Positions 1 to 8,501 of a DNA stretch of 64,000 bases are shown in pieces. Numbering within the stretch: the stretch's first letter is position 1; each line of letters opens with the position of its first letter. The stretch comes from UBA7803 sp963822255 (GTDB taxonomy: Bacteria > Pseudomonadota > Gammaproteobacteria > Pseudomonadales > Azotimanducaceae): the NCBI GenBank assembly GCA_963822255.1, contig CAWGGV010000002.1:1-64000 (forward strand), written 5' to 3'. The notes under the pieces were generated by a model. The model was not told the DNA's origin and did no database searches. It saw only the letters and a program-made list of their open reading frames with translations. The translations under genes and the position numbers were made by a program.

Positions 1-252
1 GTGAAGGAGAACATCCTGGTGAACGCCATCGCCCCGGGACCGTTCCCGACCTGGATGCTCAGCACCGGCGTAGGCGGGGGCGGTGACATCGAGAACACCA
101 ACTGGGATGCAGTGGGCAAAGGCAATCCGCGCGGCCGGGTGGGCACCCCGGAGGACATCGCCGGGATTGCCATCTTCCTGTGCTCCCGCGCCGGCGCCTA
201 CACGGTGGGCGACGTCATCCTGTGTGACGGCGGATCGGTGGCGTCTTCCTGA
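1..252 (+). CDS. SDR-family oxidoreductase, C-terminal fragment
   Basis: This is the last 83 residues of a short-chain dehydrogenase/reductase; the gene enters from the left edge, so the GTG at position 1 is internal. It shows the SDR C-terminal signatures: NAIAPGPF after the lost catalytic region, then GTPEDIAG and the closing GDVILCDGG strand that completes the Rossmann fold. SDR enzymes reduce or oxidise carbonyl/hydroxyl groups with NAD(P)H in the cytoplasm. The catalytic YxxxK and the cofactor glycine motif lie outside the window, so the substrate cannot be inferred. Confidence 0.88.
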   Translation: MKENILVNAIAPGPFPTWMLSTGVGGGGDIENTNWDAVGKGNPRGRVGTPEDIAGIAIFLCSRAGAYTVGDVILCDGGSVASS

Positions 253-274
253 TCCGAGGCAGTGGTGTAGTGCC

Positions 275-490
275 TCAGGCTACCACGGCATCGGTGTCGA
301 AGCGGGCGCACACGCGCTCGAACAGCTCGTCGCTCACGTCGCGGTCCGAAAGTGTGATTGCATCCGCGTACTCCAGCGCCACCCGCTCGCGGTCGTTGAA
401 CAGAGGCGAGACTGCATGGTCGTCCAGAGCCGGAATCCTCTCGTTCGGGACGCCGGCTTCGCCTTCCGGGTACTCGGGGGCGCTCAAGTG
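275..490 (-). pseudogene. carboxymuconolactone decarboxylase (AhpD-like) C-terminal remnant
   Basis: About 71 codons resemble the second half of a CMD/AhpD-family protein, including the family segment SPLFNDRERVALEYADAIT followed by a helix ending ELFERVCARFD. The CxxC-containing first half is absent, no plausible start lies upstream, and the frame stops (TGA at 275-277) before the usual final helix. The upstream side is occupied by the divergent small gene at 538. I read it as a truncated relic rather than a working peroxidase-like enzyme; a missed indel could hide a little more of it. Confidence 0.5.
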
Positions 491-537
491 TGCATGGCTT
501 TTGCATCGCCGGGAATGGATGAGCACAGGAGGTCTGC

Positions 538-771
538 ATGACCAGCAAAGACAAAGACGTCCAGGGCGAAGGCAATCGGGAGGCTGACCGCCACTACCGC
601 GAGCGTACCCGTGAATTCGTAGAGTCCGGGCGCGTCGACGAAGCGGCGAAAAACGCCCGGGAAGAAAGCTCTGACGAGGACGCCCGTGCCGAAGAGCAGG
701 GCCGGCGGCGCGCCAAGGAGGAGGACCCGGAGGTCCATCGGGACTACGACAAGCCGAGCGAGACCGACTGA
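538..771 (+). CDS. small highly hydrophilic conserved protein (77 aa)
   Basis: A 77-residue, strongly charged protein with no hydrophobic segment. Its motif order, GEGNREADRHYRERTREFVES followed by acidic and basic runs, matches a widespread uncharacterised proteobacterial family of small soluble proteins. The start is well supported: ATG at 538 follows an AGGAGG sequence at a standard distance. Probably largely disordered or helical. Function unknown; it stands alone between a CMD remnant and a REP-like repeat. Confidence 0.75.
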   Translation: MTSKDKDVQGEGNREADRHYRERTREFVESGRVDEAAKNAREESSDEDARAEEQGRRRAKEEDPEVHRDYDKPSETD

Positions 772-819
772 GCGGTGGGGCAGCGAGGTTTCGCCGCCAG
801 CGTGGCAGGTGCGCGTTGG

Positions 820-889
820 TGGCGGGATCTCCGGATCGCGGCCCGGAGGTCGCTCCCACTCAGGGGAGGTCGCTGGAGGTCGCTCTCAC
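820..889. repeat. degenerate REP-type repeats
   Basis: Contains GGATCTCCGGATCGCGGCC followed by repeated GGAGGTCGCTCCCACTCAG-like half units, two or three of them imperfect. It matches the REP family seen intact at 4387 and 11247. It ends just where the PBP7 gene stops. Confidence 0.6.
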
Positions 890-1848
890 TCAGCGGGCGG
901 CCTCCTCGACCATTGCGGCCGGGTGCTCGAGCGCCTGGGTCTTGCTCCGCTCGTAGGCGAGGGCCGCACCCGCGACGCTGCCGCCGTGGCCGGTGGTGAG
1001 CCAGCGCCGCACCCGGCCGGCGTCCCCCAGCGGCGTGCGGGTCCCGAAGGAGTTCAGCAGCACGATGGCTACCGGGCGGTCCTCTACTCGAGTGACCATC
1101 ACCAGGCACCGCCCGGCTTCCCGCAGATAGCCCGTCTTGGTCAGCTCGAGGTCCCAGCGGCTGCTCGCCACCAGAGGATTCGTGTTGCCGTAGGGGAGGG
1201 TGTAGTGGGGATTGCGGAAGTGGGCCACGTGCTGATAGCCCGTGGTGAGGTCGTGTAGCGCGTCGACGTGGTAGGCGGCGCGGACCAGCCGGGCAAGATC
1301 GTCGGCGGAGGACTGATTCTTGGGGAGAGGCCCGCCGGGTCCACGAAGTGGCTGGCCGTCATGCCGAGGGACTTGGCCTTGGCGTTCATGGCGGCGACGA
1401 AGGCGGTCGTGCCGCCGGGATAGTAGTGGGCCAGCACGTTGGTGGCCAGGTTCTCCGACGACATGAGGGCAATGCGCAACAGCTCCCTGCGTTGTGCCTG
1501 AGAGCCGATACGCAGCCGGGAGTAGGCGTTCTTTTTCGGCTGGTGATCCCAGCCGACGATGGTCAGCCATTCATCCAGCGGTTGACCGCCTTCCAATACC
1601 ACCGTGGCCGTCATCAGCTTGGTGACCGATGCGATGGGCGTGGGCAACTCCGCGTGCTTGCGGTACAGCGTTTCACCACTCTTGAGGTCGACCACGGTCG
1701 CATACACCGAGGCCAGGCGCAGCTCCTTCGGGGACGGCGTGTGGCCGGCTCGACAAAGTGGCGTGATCAGGAGCAGGCTGAGGGCGGCGCCGAGCGCCAG
1801 GATGATCTGTCTCATGGCATACGAAAGCGGGATGACAGTGCTAAGCAT
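890..1848 (-). CDS. pbpG: D-alanyl-D-alanine endopeptidase PBP7/8 (frameshifted)
   Basis: A periplasmic serine DD-endopeptidase that cleaves D-Ala-mDAP crosslinks in peptidoglycan. The N-terminus has a signal peptide (hydrophobic IILALGAALSLLLI ending CRA), so the enzyme is exported. All three penicillin-binding-protein motifs are present: SVTK (nucleophile Ser), SSEN (SxN) and LTKTG (KTG). The reading frame breaks near 1330, after HFVDPAGLSP; one missing base restores KNQSSADDLARLV, the expected continuation, so a sequencing error is likely. Start could be ATG 1848 or the ATG at 1815 that begins the signal peptide more directly. Divergent from the polynucleotide-kinase fusion gene. Confidence 0.85.
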
Positions 1849-1905
1849 AGACGCAGCGGGCGCTGCTGTAACCCTCCAGCAGCGGCAGAGGGGCGCCGTC
1901 GGCGC

Positions 1906-3878
1906 ATGATCGCCTCGCCTCCGGCACTACCGCCGAATCCGGCAGTCATCGCCGAGGCCCTGGCCGGCCGCTCGCGCGTGCTGTTCTACGGCGCCATGGG
2001 CACCGGCAAGTCGACCCTGGCCGCTGGCGTGGCGTCCGCCCTGCCGGGCACCGTGTTCGGCATCAGCGCCGACCCGGGCTCGCCGGCGTTCGGCGCGCCG
2101 GGCGCCGTGAACCTTGGCGAGTGGCAACCGGAGCAGGGCTGGCAGTGTATCGAGACGTTTCCGCTGTGCACGCTGGACGCGGCGCGATTCCGGCTGCCGC
2201 TGGTGCAGTCGGTGGCACGTGCAGCGTCGCGGCGGGGCGACGGCACGCTGCTCGTGGACCCGCCGGGCGTCACCCGCGGCGTGGCGGCCGCCGAGCTCCT
2301 GCAGGGGCTGGCCGGCGCCGTGGGCGCGGATGCGGTGGTGGTGCTGAACGCGGCCGATATGCCGGAGCTGGCGGACGATCTGGCCGCGCTGAGACTCCCG
2401 CTGCTTCTGGTAGTGGCGGCGTGGGCGGCCCGGCGCCCGCCGCGCGGTGAACGCGAACGGTGGCGCAGCGCGCTGTGGTGCGACCACCTTGGCAACGCCA
2501 GCGAGTACCGGCTGCCGTTCTCGCGCCTCAGCGTGACCGGCACGCCGCCGCCGCGGTCGGTGCCGGACGCCTGGCGCGGGCGCCAGGCGGCGGTGTGGCG
2601 CGGGCAGGGGCCGGCGCTGCTGGGGGAGATCGTCGACCTGAACGACCACATGGTCACCGTGGCGCTGCCGGACGATCCCGGGGAGCCGCGACACCTTGCT
2701 GGTTCGGGATGCCCGCCGGGACCACCGCGGCATGCTCGTCACCGCCGGGCCGGTGGCAGCCCGCCGACAATCTGCGCCAGCCGCAGCAGAACGCTTCGGT
2801 GCGGCCGGCTCGCCCCTCCAGGTTTCAGTGCGCGGGATCGGCGCCCTGGTGGTGAACGGCGTGTTCGGCGATCCTCTGGTGGTGCTGACCATTGCCAACG
2901 TTCACCGCCGGCTGCTGTTCGACCTGGGAGACGCAGCGGCTCTGTCGGTCAAGCAGCTCCACGCAGTGAGCGATGTATTCGTCAGTCACGGCCACATCGA
3001 CCATATCGGCGGATTTCCCAACCTGCTGCGCGCTCGTCTCAGCGGTGATCCGCCACCGTGCCGGATTGTACGGCCCGCCCGGGCTGTGCCGGCACGTGGC
3101 TGGATTCATCGCCGGCGTGCATTGGGACCGGATCGGCGACCAGGGTCCGATTTTCCGGGTGGCCGAAGTAAGTGACGAGGCGGTGGACTGGTTTCACGTT
3201 CAACCCGGTCGCGATCCCCTGCCCCTCGGCTCGGAGCCCGCCGCCGGCGGCGTCCTGCTGCGGCAGCCGGGGTTTCGCGTGGTCGCGGCAACCCTGGATC
3301 ACGGGATTCCGGTGCTGGCGTTCCTGCTCCAGCTCGACGACACGCTGCACGTGCGCGAAGGGGGCCTCGCCGCCCGCGGATTGGTCGGAGGACCTTGGCT
3401 CGGGACGCTCAAGCGGCATCTGGCAGGTGGCGAAACCGACGCCACGGTCACCTTGCCCGACGGCAGGCGCGAGGCTGCCGGACGACTGGCCGAGGGACTC
3501 ATCGACGTGGTAGGTGGCAGCCGGCTCGCTTACGCCACGGACTTCGCCGACAGCGACGCCAATCGGCGCATCCTCGGCCGCCTCGCCCGCAGGGCCGATC
3601 TGCTGATCTGCGAGGCGACCTTCCTGGCCAGCGACGCTTCCCGTGCTCGGGAAACCCGTCATCTCACGGCGCGCGCCTGTGTCGAGATCGCCGCTGCCGC
3701 AGAGGTCGAGGGCCTGCTGCCGTTTCACTTCTCACGCCGCTACACCGGACGGCTGGCGGAGATGGAACGGGAACTGCACGAGGCCAGCCGTGCTACGGCG
3801 CTCGAGGGCAAGCTGGTAGGCGTTCCCTCGGTCATGCGAGGATATCCGTCGGAGGCGGGAGAGCGTCCGCGGGATTGA
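1906..3878 (+). CDS. Clp1-type polynucleotide kinase fused to RNase Z-like metallo-beta-lactamase (two indels)
   Basis: Residues 1 to about 300 form a P-loop kinase: Walker A GAMGTGKST (29-37) and LLVDPPGV (115-122) followed by RGVAAAELL, the layout of Clp1/Grc3/Nol9 polynucleotide 5'-hydroxyl kinases. The second part is a metallo-beta-lactamase domain: SHGHIDH (bases 2984-3004) is the HxHxDH zinc motif, and the end has CEATF, RHLTARACVEIA and FHFSRRY, typical of tRNase Z. No stop or start codon separates the two in the frame that spans 2696-3060, so one polypeptide of about 657 residues is implied. Frame slips occur near 2690 and at 3068, where deleting one G gives IYGPPGL. Predicted role: RNA end processing or repair. 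A PEBP gene follows 32 bases downstream. A standalone pair of genes is the alternative. Confidence 0.72.
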
Positions 3879-3910
3879 CAGAGCAACGCACACGAAAACA
3901 GGAGGCCATC

Positions 3911-4390
3911 ATGGGATTCGCACTATCCGATATGAAGCTCACCAGCAGCGCGTTCGAGACCGGCGGCCCAATTCCGAAGAAGCACACGGGGGAAGGCGAT
4001 GACGTGTCGCCCGCATTTTCCTGGTCCGGCGCGCCCCCCAACGCGAAGTCGTTCGCGCTGATCTGCCACGACCCTGATGCGCCCCTGGTAACGCCCGGAC
4101 ACTATGGCTTCGTGCACTGGGTGCTGTACAACATTCCCGGCTCCGTGAACGAGCTCCCGGAAGGCGTGGATGCCTATACCGCTGGCAGGAACGACTTCGG
4201 CAAGGCTGGCTACGGCGGTCCCATGCCGCCCGAGGGCCACGGCCAGCACCACTACTTCTTCTGGCTGCTGGCCCTGGACAAGGAGACTGACCTGGCGTCC
4301 GGGCTCACGCTGTCCGAGCTCCTGGAGAAGGTGGAGCCGAACGTCGTGGGCATGAACCGGTTGGTGGGGTGTTACACCAGACCGGTGTAG
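3911..4390 (+). CDS. YbhB/YbcL-family PEBP (Raf-kinase-inhibitor-like) protein
   Basis: A 159-residue bacterial phosphatidylethanolamine-binding-protein homologue. Family motifs are clear: DVSPAFSWSGAP, the ligand-pocket CHDPDAP, then HWVLYNIPG and GYGGPMPPEGHGQHHYFFWLLALD. No signal peptide, so cytoplasmic. Bacterial members bind small anionic ligands, and their physiological role is poorly defined. The start is the ATG preceded by ACAGGAGG. The stop codon TAG is supplied by the first bases of a REP element (GTAGGAGCG). It may be cotranscribed with the kinase/RNase Z fusion. Confidence 0.92.
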   Translation: MGFALSDMKLTSSAFETGGPIPKKHTGEGDDVSPAFSWSGAPPNAKSFALICHDPDAPLVTPGHYGFVHWVLYNIPGSVNELPEGVDAYTAGRNDFGKAGYGGPMPPEGHGQHHYFFWLLALDKETDLASGLTLSELLEKVEPNVVGMNRLVGCYTRPV

Positions 4391-4428
4391 GAGCGATCTC
4401 CAGATCGCGACCCGGGGGTCGCTCCCAC
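4387..4428. repeat. REP element
   Basis: The 26-bp unit at 4387-4412 begins GTAGGAGCGATCTCCAGATC and ends GCGACC. It contains the palindromic core GATCTCCAGATC and is followed by an inverted partial unit, GGGGTCGCTCCCAC. The same 26 bases recur exactly at 11247 and with one mismatch, inverted, at 61682. Confidence 0.85.
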
Positions 4429-4446
4429 GTGGAGACGAGGTCCCCG

Positions 4447-4710
4447 TCAGCGGATCTCGCGCTCCGTCAGCTCGGTGATGAGCTGGTTGCGAGTGAGCCG
4501 GTCAGCCTGGGGAATCTCCAGGGTGCGGGCCATCTGCAGAAGCTCCTCGTCCGTCCAGCGCTCGAACTCGGGGCGTCCGTAGCCTTGTTTGTCCGCGCTC
4601 TGCCGGGACGGGCTCTCGCGGGGTGCCTTCTCGCTCGGGTCGTTCGGCTCGACCTTGCGATAGGTCTCGTTGTCCGGCATCAGGCCTTCGCCGATCTCCT
4701 TGCGTCGCAT
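4447..4710 (-). CDS. small Rho-N/SAP-like domain protein (87 aa)
   Basis: An 87-residue protein with a charged, probably flexible first half and a compact C-terminal helical unit, WTDEELLQMARTLEIPQADR followed by LTRNQLITELTER. That helix-turn-helix-like pattern resembles the Rho N-terminal or SAP fold used for nucleic-acid contact. The start is supported by AAGGAGG seven bases before ATG 4710. No partner gene is evident, and the nucleic-acid-binding idea is inference from the fold pattern only. Confidence 0.7.
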   Translation of the reverse strand: MRRKEIGEGLMPDNETYRKVEPNDPSEKAPRESPSRQSADKQGYGRPEFERWTDEELLQMARTLEIPQADRLTRNQLITELTEREIR

Positions 4711-4793
4711 ACCGCCTCCTTGCAGCGGGATCTTCGATCAGCGGGGGATGCACGATCTGTTCCTGCGGCAGCGATCCGGAGATGGACGGGTCG

Positions 4794-5411
4794 TCATCGC
4801 TCCTGGAGCTCAGCTGTGTGACGGCCCAGGCGCAGTTCCAAGTGGCGTTTCACGTCGGCCCATTCGTGGGCGAGCACGCTGTACATGACGGTGTCGCGGA
4901 CCGTGCCGTCCACGCGAGGCGCATGGTGGCGAATCACCCCGTCTTTCTTCGCCCCGAGTCCCTCGATGGCACGCTGGGAGCGAAAGTTGAAGTTGTCGGT
5001 GCGCAGGCCCACCACGCCGCATCCGAGGGTCTCGAATGCGTGGCGGAACAGCAGCAGCTTGCAGGTGGTGTTGACGTGGGTGCGCTGACAGCTTCCGGCG
5101 TACCAGGTGTAGCCGATCTCGACCCGATCGACGGCCGCGACGACATCGTGATAGCGGGTGCTGCCTACGATCTCGCCGCCGGCCGCGTCGCGCACGGCCC
5201 ACGGCAGCATGTGCCCCGCCTCCTGGCCAGCCAGCGCGTGGCTCACGTAGCGCTCGGCCGACGCCAGGTCGGGGCCGGGCACGCCCGTGAACCACAGCTT
5301 CCACAGGTCGCCGTCCGCCGCTGCGCGAAGCAGGTCCGGCGCGTGGGCTGGGGTCAACGGTTCCAGAACGATGCCGTTCCCTTCCAGGGTCACGGGTGCG
5401 AGGGTCTTCAT
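4794..5411 (-). CDS. GNAT N-acetyltransferase, RimJ/RimL-like
   Basis: A 205-residue acetyltransferase. It opens with LEGNGIVLEPLTPAHAPDL, the RimJ/RimL/YjaB-type N-terminus, then EIVGSTRYHDV (beta 4), the VEIGYTWY motif and a C-terminal VGLRTDNFNFRSQRAIEGLG segment in which N-x-R-S-Q-R-A-I lines the acetyl-CoA pocket. It would acetylate an amino group, often a protein N-terminus or small amine, in the cytoplasm. It is divergent from the MocR-type regulator across about 105 bases, so that regulator may control it. Confidence 0.88.
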   Translation of the reverse strand: MKTLAPVTLEGNGIVLEPLTPAHAPDLLRAAADGDLWKLWFTGVPGPDLASAERYVSHALAGQEAGHMLPWAVRDAAGGEIVGSTRYHDVVAAVDRVEIGYTWYAGSCQRTHVNTTCKLLLFRHAFETLGCGVVGLRTDNFNFRSQRAIEGLGAKKDGVIRHHAPRVDGTVRDTVMYSVLAHEWADVKRHLELRLGRHTAELQER

Positions 5412-5516
5412 GGGGCGCTTCCGTTTGTCCAGCGGAGCGGCGAGCTTAGATCGCCCACTGGTTATTCGAAACGGCCACTTTTGATACAGTCACCCGGTCC
5501 ACTGTGCGGGCCGAAC

Positions 5517-6982
5517 GTGCGCGTCAGCATCACCATCGATCCGTCGTCGAAGATACCGTTGCACCGGCAGATATACCGGTGCTGGCGCAGCGGCATACTG
5601 TCCGGACGGTTCGCCGGCGGGGAACGGGTGCCGTCCTCCCGGGAGCTGGCCGAAGGGCTCGGAATTTCCCGCAGCACTGTCACCCAGGCTTACGAGCAGC
5701 TCGCGGCGGAGGGCTACCTGATCACGCTGCGGGGATCGGGCACCTTCGTCTCCGCCGAGCTCCCCGACGACATGCATCAGGCGCGGCCGGCCGCGCGGGC
5801 CGACGCGCTGCCCGGTCCCGCCATTCGGCTGTCGCGCCTGGGCGCACGGCTCGGCGACGACTTCGAGTATCCGTCGCGACATCCCGGGTTCATTCATTTT
5901 TCGCAGCTCACGCCCGACCTGGACCGGTTTCCGTTCCAGGATTGGCGCCGGCTGCTGAACCGCCACCTGCGCCGTGGCGAGCGGACCCTGTTCGACTATG
6001 GCGGCGACGCCGAAGGCTTCGCGCCGCTGCGCGAGCAGGTGGCTTCGTACGTGGGCCGCTCGCGGGCGGTGCGATGTTCGCCGGAGCAGGTGGTGGTGGT
6101 CAGCGGCTCGCAGCAGGCGCTGGATTTCGCGGTGCGCCTGTTGATCGAGCCGGGCGAGCGGGTGGCCATGGAGAACCCGGGCTATACCGGGACGCGCCGG
6201 GTCCTGGAAGCGTACGGCGCCCGGCTGCTGCCGGTGCCGGTGGACGCCGAGGGGTTGATGGTCGAGCTCCTCGACCCTCGCGCCCGGCTCGTCTACGTGA
6301 CGCCGTCGCACCAGTTTCCCACCGGCGTCGCCATGTCGCTGCCGCGGCGCCTGGCGCTGCTCGACTGGGCGCGGCGGACTCGGCGGTGATCGTCGAGGAC
6401 GACTACGACAGCGAGTACCGCTACCAGGGGCCGCCGCTGCCGGCACTCCAGGGGCTTGCCGAGGACGCTCCCGTCATCTACTGCGGGTCGTTCTCTAAGG
6501 TGATGTTTCCGGGGCTCAGAATCGGCTATGCGGTGCTGCCGGAAAGCCTGGTGCCCGCCTTCCGGCGCCTGAAGTGGCTCGCCGACCGACACAGCCCCGG
6601 CCTCGCCCAGGCGGCGTTGTGCGATTTCCTCGCCGAGGGTTACCTCGAGCGTCACATTCGCCGCATGCGGCGCCTGTACGGGGCCCGCCGAGCGGTTCTG
6701 GTGGAGGCCCTGGCGCAGCATTTCGGCACCGGCGCCCAGGTGCTGGGTGACCCTGCCGGCATGCACGTGATGGTGCGGTACGACGCTGCCGGCATGGCCG
6801 AGCGGGCACGGCAGCAACGGGTGCAGCTGATCGACGCGGCTGGGTATTATCTGGCGGACGCGCCGGCCGACGGCAGCCATGCCGTGATGGGATTCTCGGC
6901 GCTGGGCGAGCCGGCAATCCGGGAAGGGGTGCGGCGGCTGGCACGTGGTGGGAGCGATCTGCTGGTCGTGAAATCGTCATGA
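5517..6982 (+). CDS. MocR/PdxR-type GntR regulator with aminotransferase domain (frameshifted)
   Basis: The N-terminal GntR winged helix shows PLHRQIYRCWRSGILSGRF, VPSSRELAEGLGISRSTVTQ and GYLITLRGSGTFVS. The rest is a fold-type I aminotransferase domain: VSGSQQALDF, MENPGYTG, then VEDDYDSEYRY and GSFSKVMFPGLRIGY, whose Lys would bind PLP. A one-base slip near 6376 joins LLDWAR to SAVIVEDDYD. The start used is GTG 5517; alternatives cannot be excluded. MocR proteins typically act on a neighbouring divergent gene, here a GNAT. The last dozen codons run through a REP element, so the native C-terminus may differ. Confidence 0.86.
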
Positions 6983-7008
6983 ATCGCGACGGGGAGGTCG
7001 CTCCCACG
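6948..7008. repeat. REP pair overlapping a gene end
   Basis: GGTGGGAGCGATCTGCTGGTCG and, inverted, AATCGCGACGGGGAGGTCGCTCCCAC flank a short spacer. The first half encodes the final residues of the MocR-type protein. The second lies between it and the VOC gene at 7029. Confidence 0.7.
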
Positions 7009-7028
7009 CCCGCGGGAGAGGGACGAGA

Positions 7029-7892
7029 ATGTTGAAAGCCATGGATCGGGTGGTGATGGCCGCGCCGGATGCGGGCGCCGTCGGTGCGTGCTGGGAGCGG
7101 CTGCTCGGCGCCCGTCCGGACGGCGCGGAGCCACGGCCGGCGCTGGGGGCGCGGGCCCACCGCTGGCGGGTAGGCAGTGGCGTGCTGGAAGTGCTGGTGC
7201 CCGAGCAGGAGGGGATGGTTTCCCGGGCGCTGGACGCCCGCGGTCCGCACCTGTTCGCCGGCGGCTTCACCACGGCGGACATGAAAGCGTTCGCCGCGCA
7301 CCTCGATCGGCTCGGTGTTCGCCCGCTGTGGGACGGCGAGCGGGTGGTCCTCGACGGGACGGCCACCGGCATTCAGGGGCTGCGGGTGGTGGTGGGCGCT
7401 GCCGAGCCGGAGCGGCCGGTGGGGCTCATCGACCGCTTTTACGAGCTGACCGACCTGGTCGCCGATGCCGGTCGCGAGACGGCCCGCGCCGCGGAAGTGC
7501 TGGGGCTCGATGGCCGGGCGTTCCAGCCCATCGAGTCGGACAGCTACGGCTATCGCGGCACCCTCACCTTGTTCGACGACCGACGTCTCGATCGGCTGGA
7601 GATCATCACCCCGGACCGGGAAGGGACCACCATGGAGCGCTTCTACAGGCGCACCGGTGGCGGCTTGTACATGTGCTTCGCCGAAACCGGCGAGCTTGCC
7701 GAGATCGAGCGCCGGGCGCGGGAAGCCGGGGTCGGCCACACGGCCGTGCCGGGTCCGGAGGCGCGCGACGCGCTCGGACCGCACACGGTGTTCCTGCACC
7801 CGGGCGCCCTAGGCGGCATGATGCTGGGGTTGTCCCGGCGCACCTACGCCTGGACCTGGTCGGGACATCCGGAACGGGCGGAGACCGCCTGA
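7029..7892 (+). CDS. VOC/glyoxalase-fold protein, two-domain
   Basis: A 287-residue protein. It begins AMDRVVMAAPDAGAVGACWERLLGA, a vicinal-oxygen-chelate betaalphabeta start, and seems to hold two VOC-like modules. The C-terminal module has EIERRAREAGVG and a conserved end, HTVFLHPGALGGMMLGLSRRTYAW, similar to proteins annotated glyoxalase or methylmalonyl-CoA epimerase-like. Metal ligands are not obvious as a full set in each module, so catalysis is uncertain. Start: ATG preceded by GGGACGAGA. Function unknown beyond fold. Confidence 0.75.
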   Translation: MLKAMDRVVMAAPDAGAVGACWERLLGARPDGAEPRPALGARAHRWRVGSGVLEVLVPEQEGMVSRALDARGPHLFAGGFTTADMKAFAAHLDRLGVRPLWDGERVVLDGTATGIQGLRVVVGAAEPERPVGLIDRFYELTDLVADAGRETARAAEVLGLDGRAFQPIESDSYGYRGTLTLFDDRRLDRLEIITPDREGTTMERFYRRTGGGLYMCFAETGELAEIERRAREAGVGHTAVPGPEARDALGPHTVFLHPGALGGMMLGLSRRTYAWTWSGHPERAETA

Positions 7893-7901
7893 CGCCGGGA
7901 A

Positions 7902-8490
7902 TCAGGAATCGCAGGGCACCCGGGTGGCCGCCAGCCGGTACTGGGGCGTCCACTGATCGGAGTCGCGGTCCGTCACATACGACACCCGGGCCCAGTGGTC
8001 GGCGTCGACGATCTCGAACTCCGCCTTCCAGCCGGGGCGCTCGGGGTAAACCTGCCATAGGGTCAGAGTACCGCCCTGCACCTCGGCCCGCAGGTCCTGC
8101 ACCTGGCGCTCCGGCAGGCTGATCCACATGATCTTCCACAGCCCTGCGTCCGGGTCGAAGGCGCGAACGTTGACCCCCCAATCCCTTTCGGGTCGTCGGG
8201 CCCCGGGTCGAACCACTCGTCGTAAATGGCCATGCCGTTCAGTCCATAGCGGCCGTTCCAGTGGGCGCCCATGGGTCGGGGCGGCCCCCAGCGGTCGCCG
8301 TGCCAGGCATGCAGCGACACGTCGAAGCGGCCGACGAGGAACGCGAACTGCGCAGTCTCGGGGGCGCGTCGGGGTGAGGGTGGCCGAAATCGCACCCAGG
8401 CGTGGCGGCCTGGGCCGCCGCCGCTGTCAGGAGCAGTGTGGCCAGAGTTCCCCGGCCGATGTCGCGCCGCCTTTTCACGAAAACGGGCAT
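7902..8490 (-). CDS. secreted protein of unknown function (two frameshifts)
   Basis: Starting at ATG 8490 behind GGAGGCGC, the first frame gives a signal peptide (GTLATLLLTAAAAQA). A slip near 8365 then leads to FLVGRFDVSLHAWHGDRW and a GMAIYDEWF segment. A second slip near 8185 leads to WGVNVRAFDPDAGLWKIMWI and a beta-rich C-terminus ending RVPCDS. The pieces read as one periplasmic beta-sandwich or lipocalin-like protein of roughly 190 residues. I do not recognise a named family with confidence. Both slips look like single-base indels. Confidence 0.6.
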
Positions 8491-8501
8491 TGCGCCTCCT
8501 G

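Noticed and set aside
1927..2898. Long minus-strand frame opposite the kinase/RNase Z fusion
   Set aside because: Arg/Pro/His-rich shadow translation with no domain motif; the plus strand has strong family motifs over the same bases.
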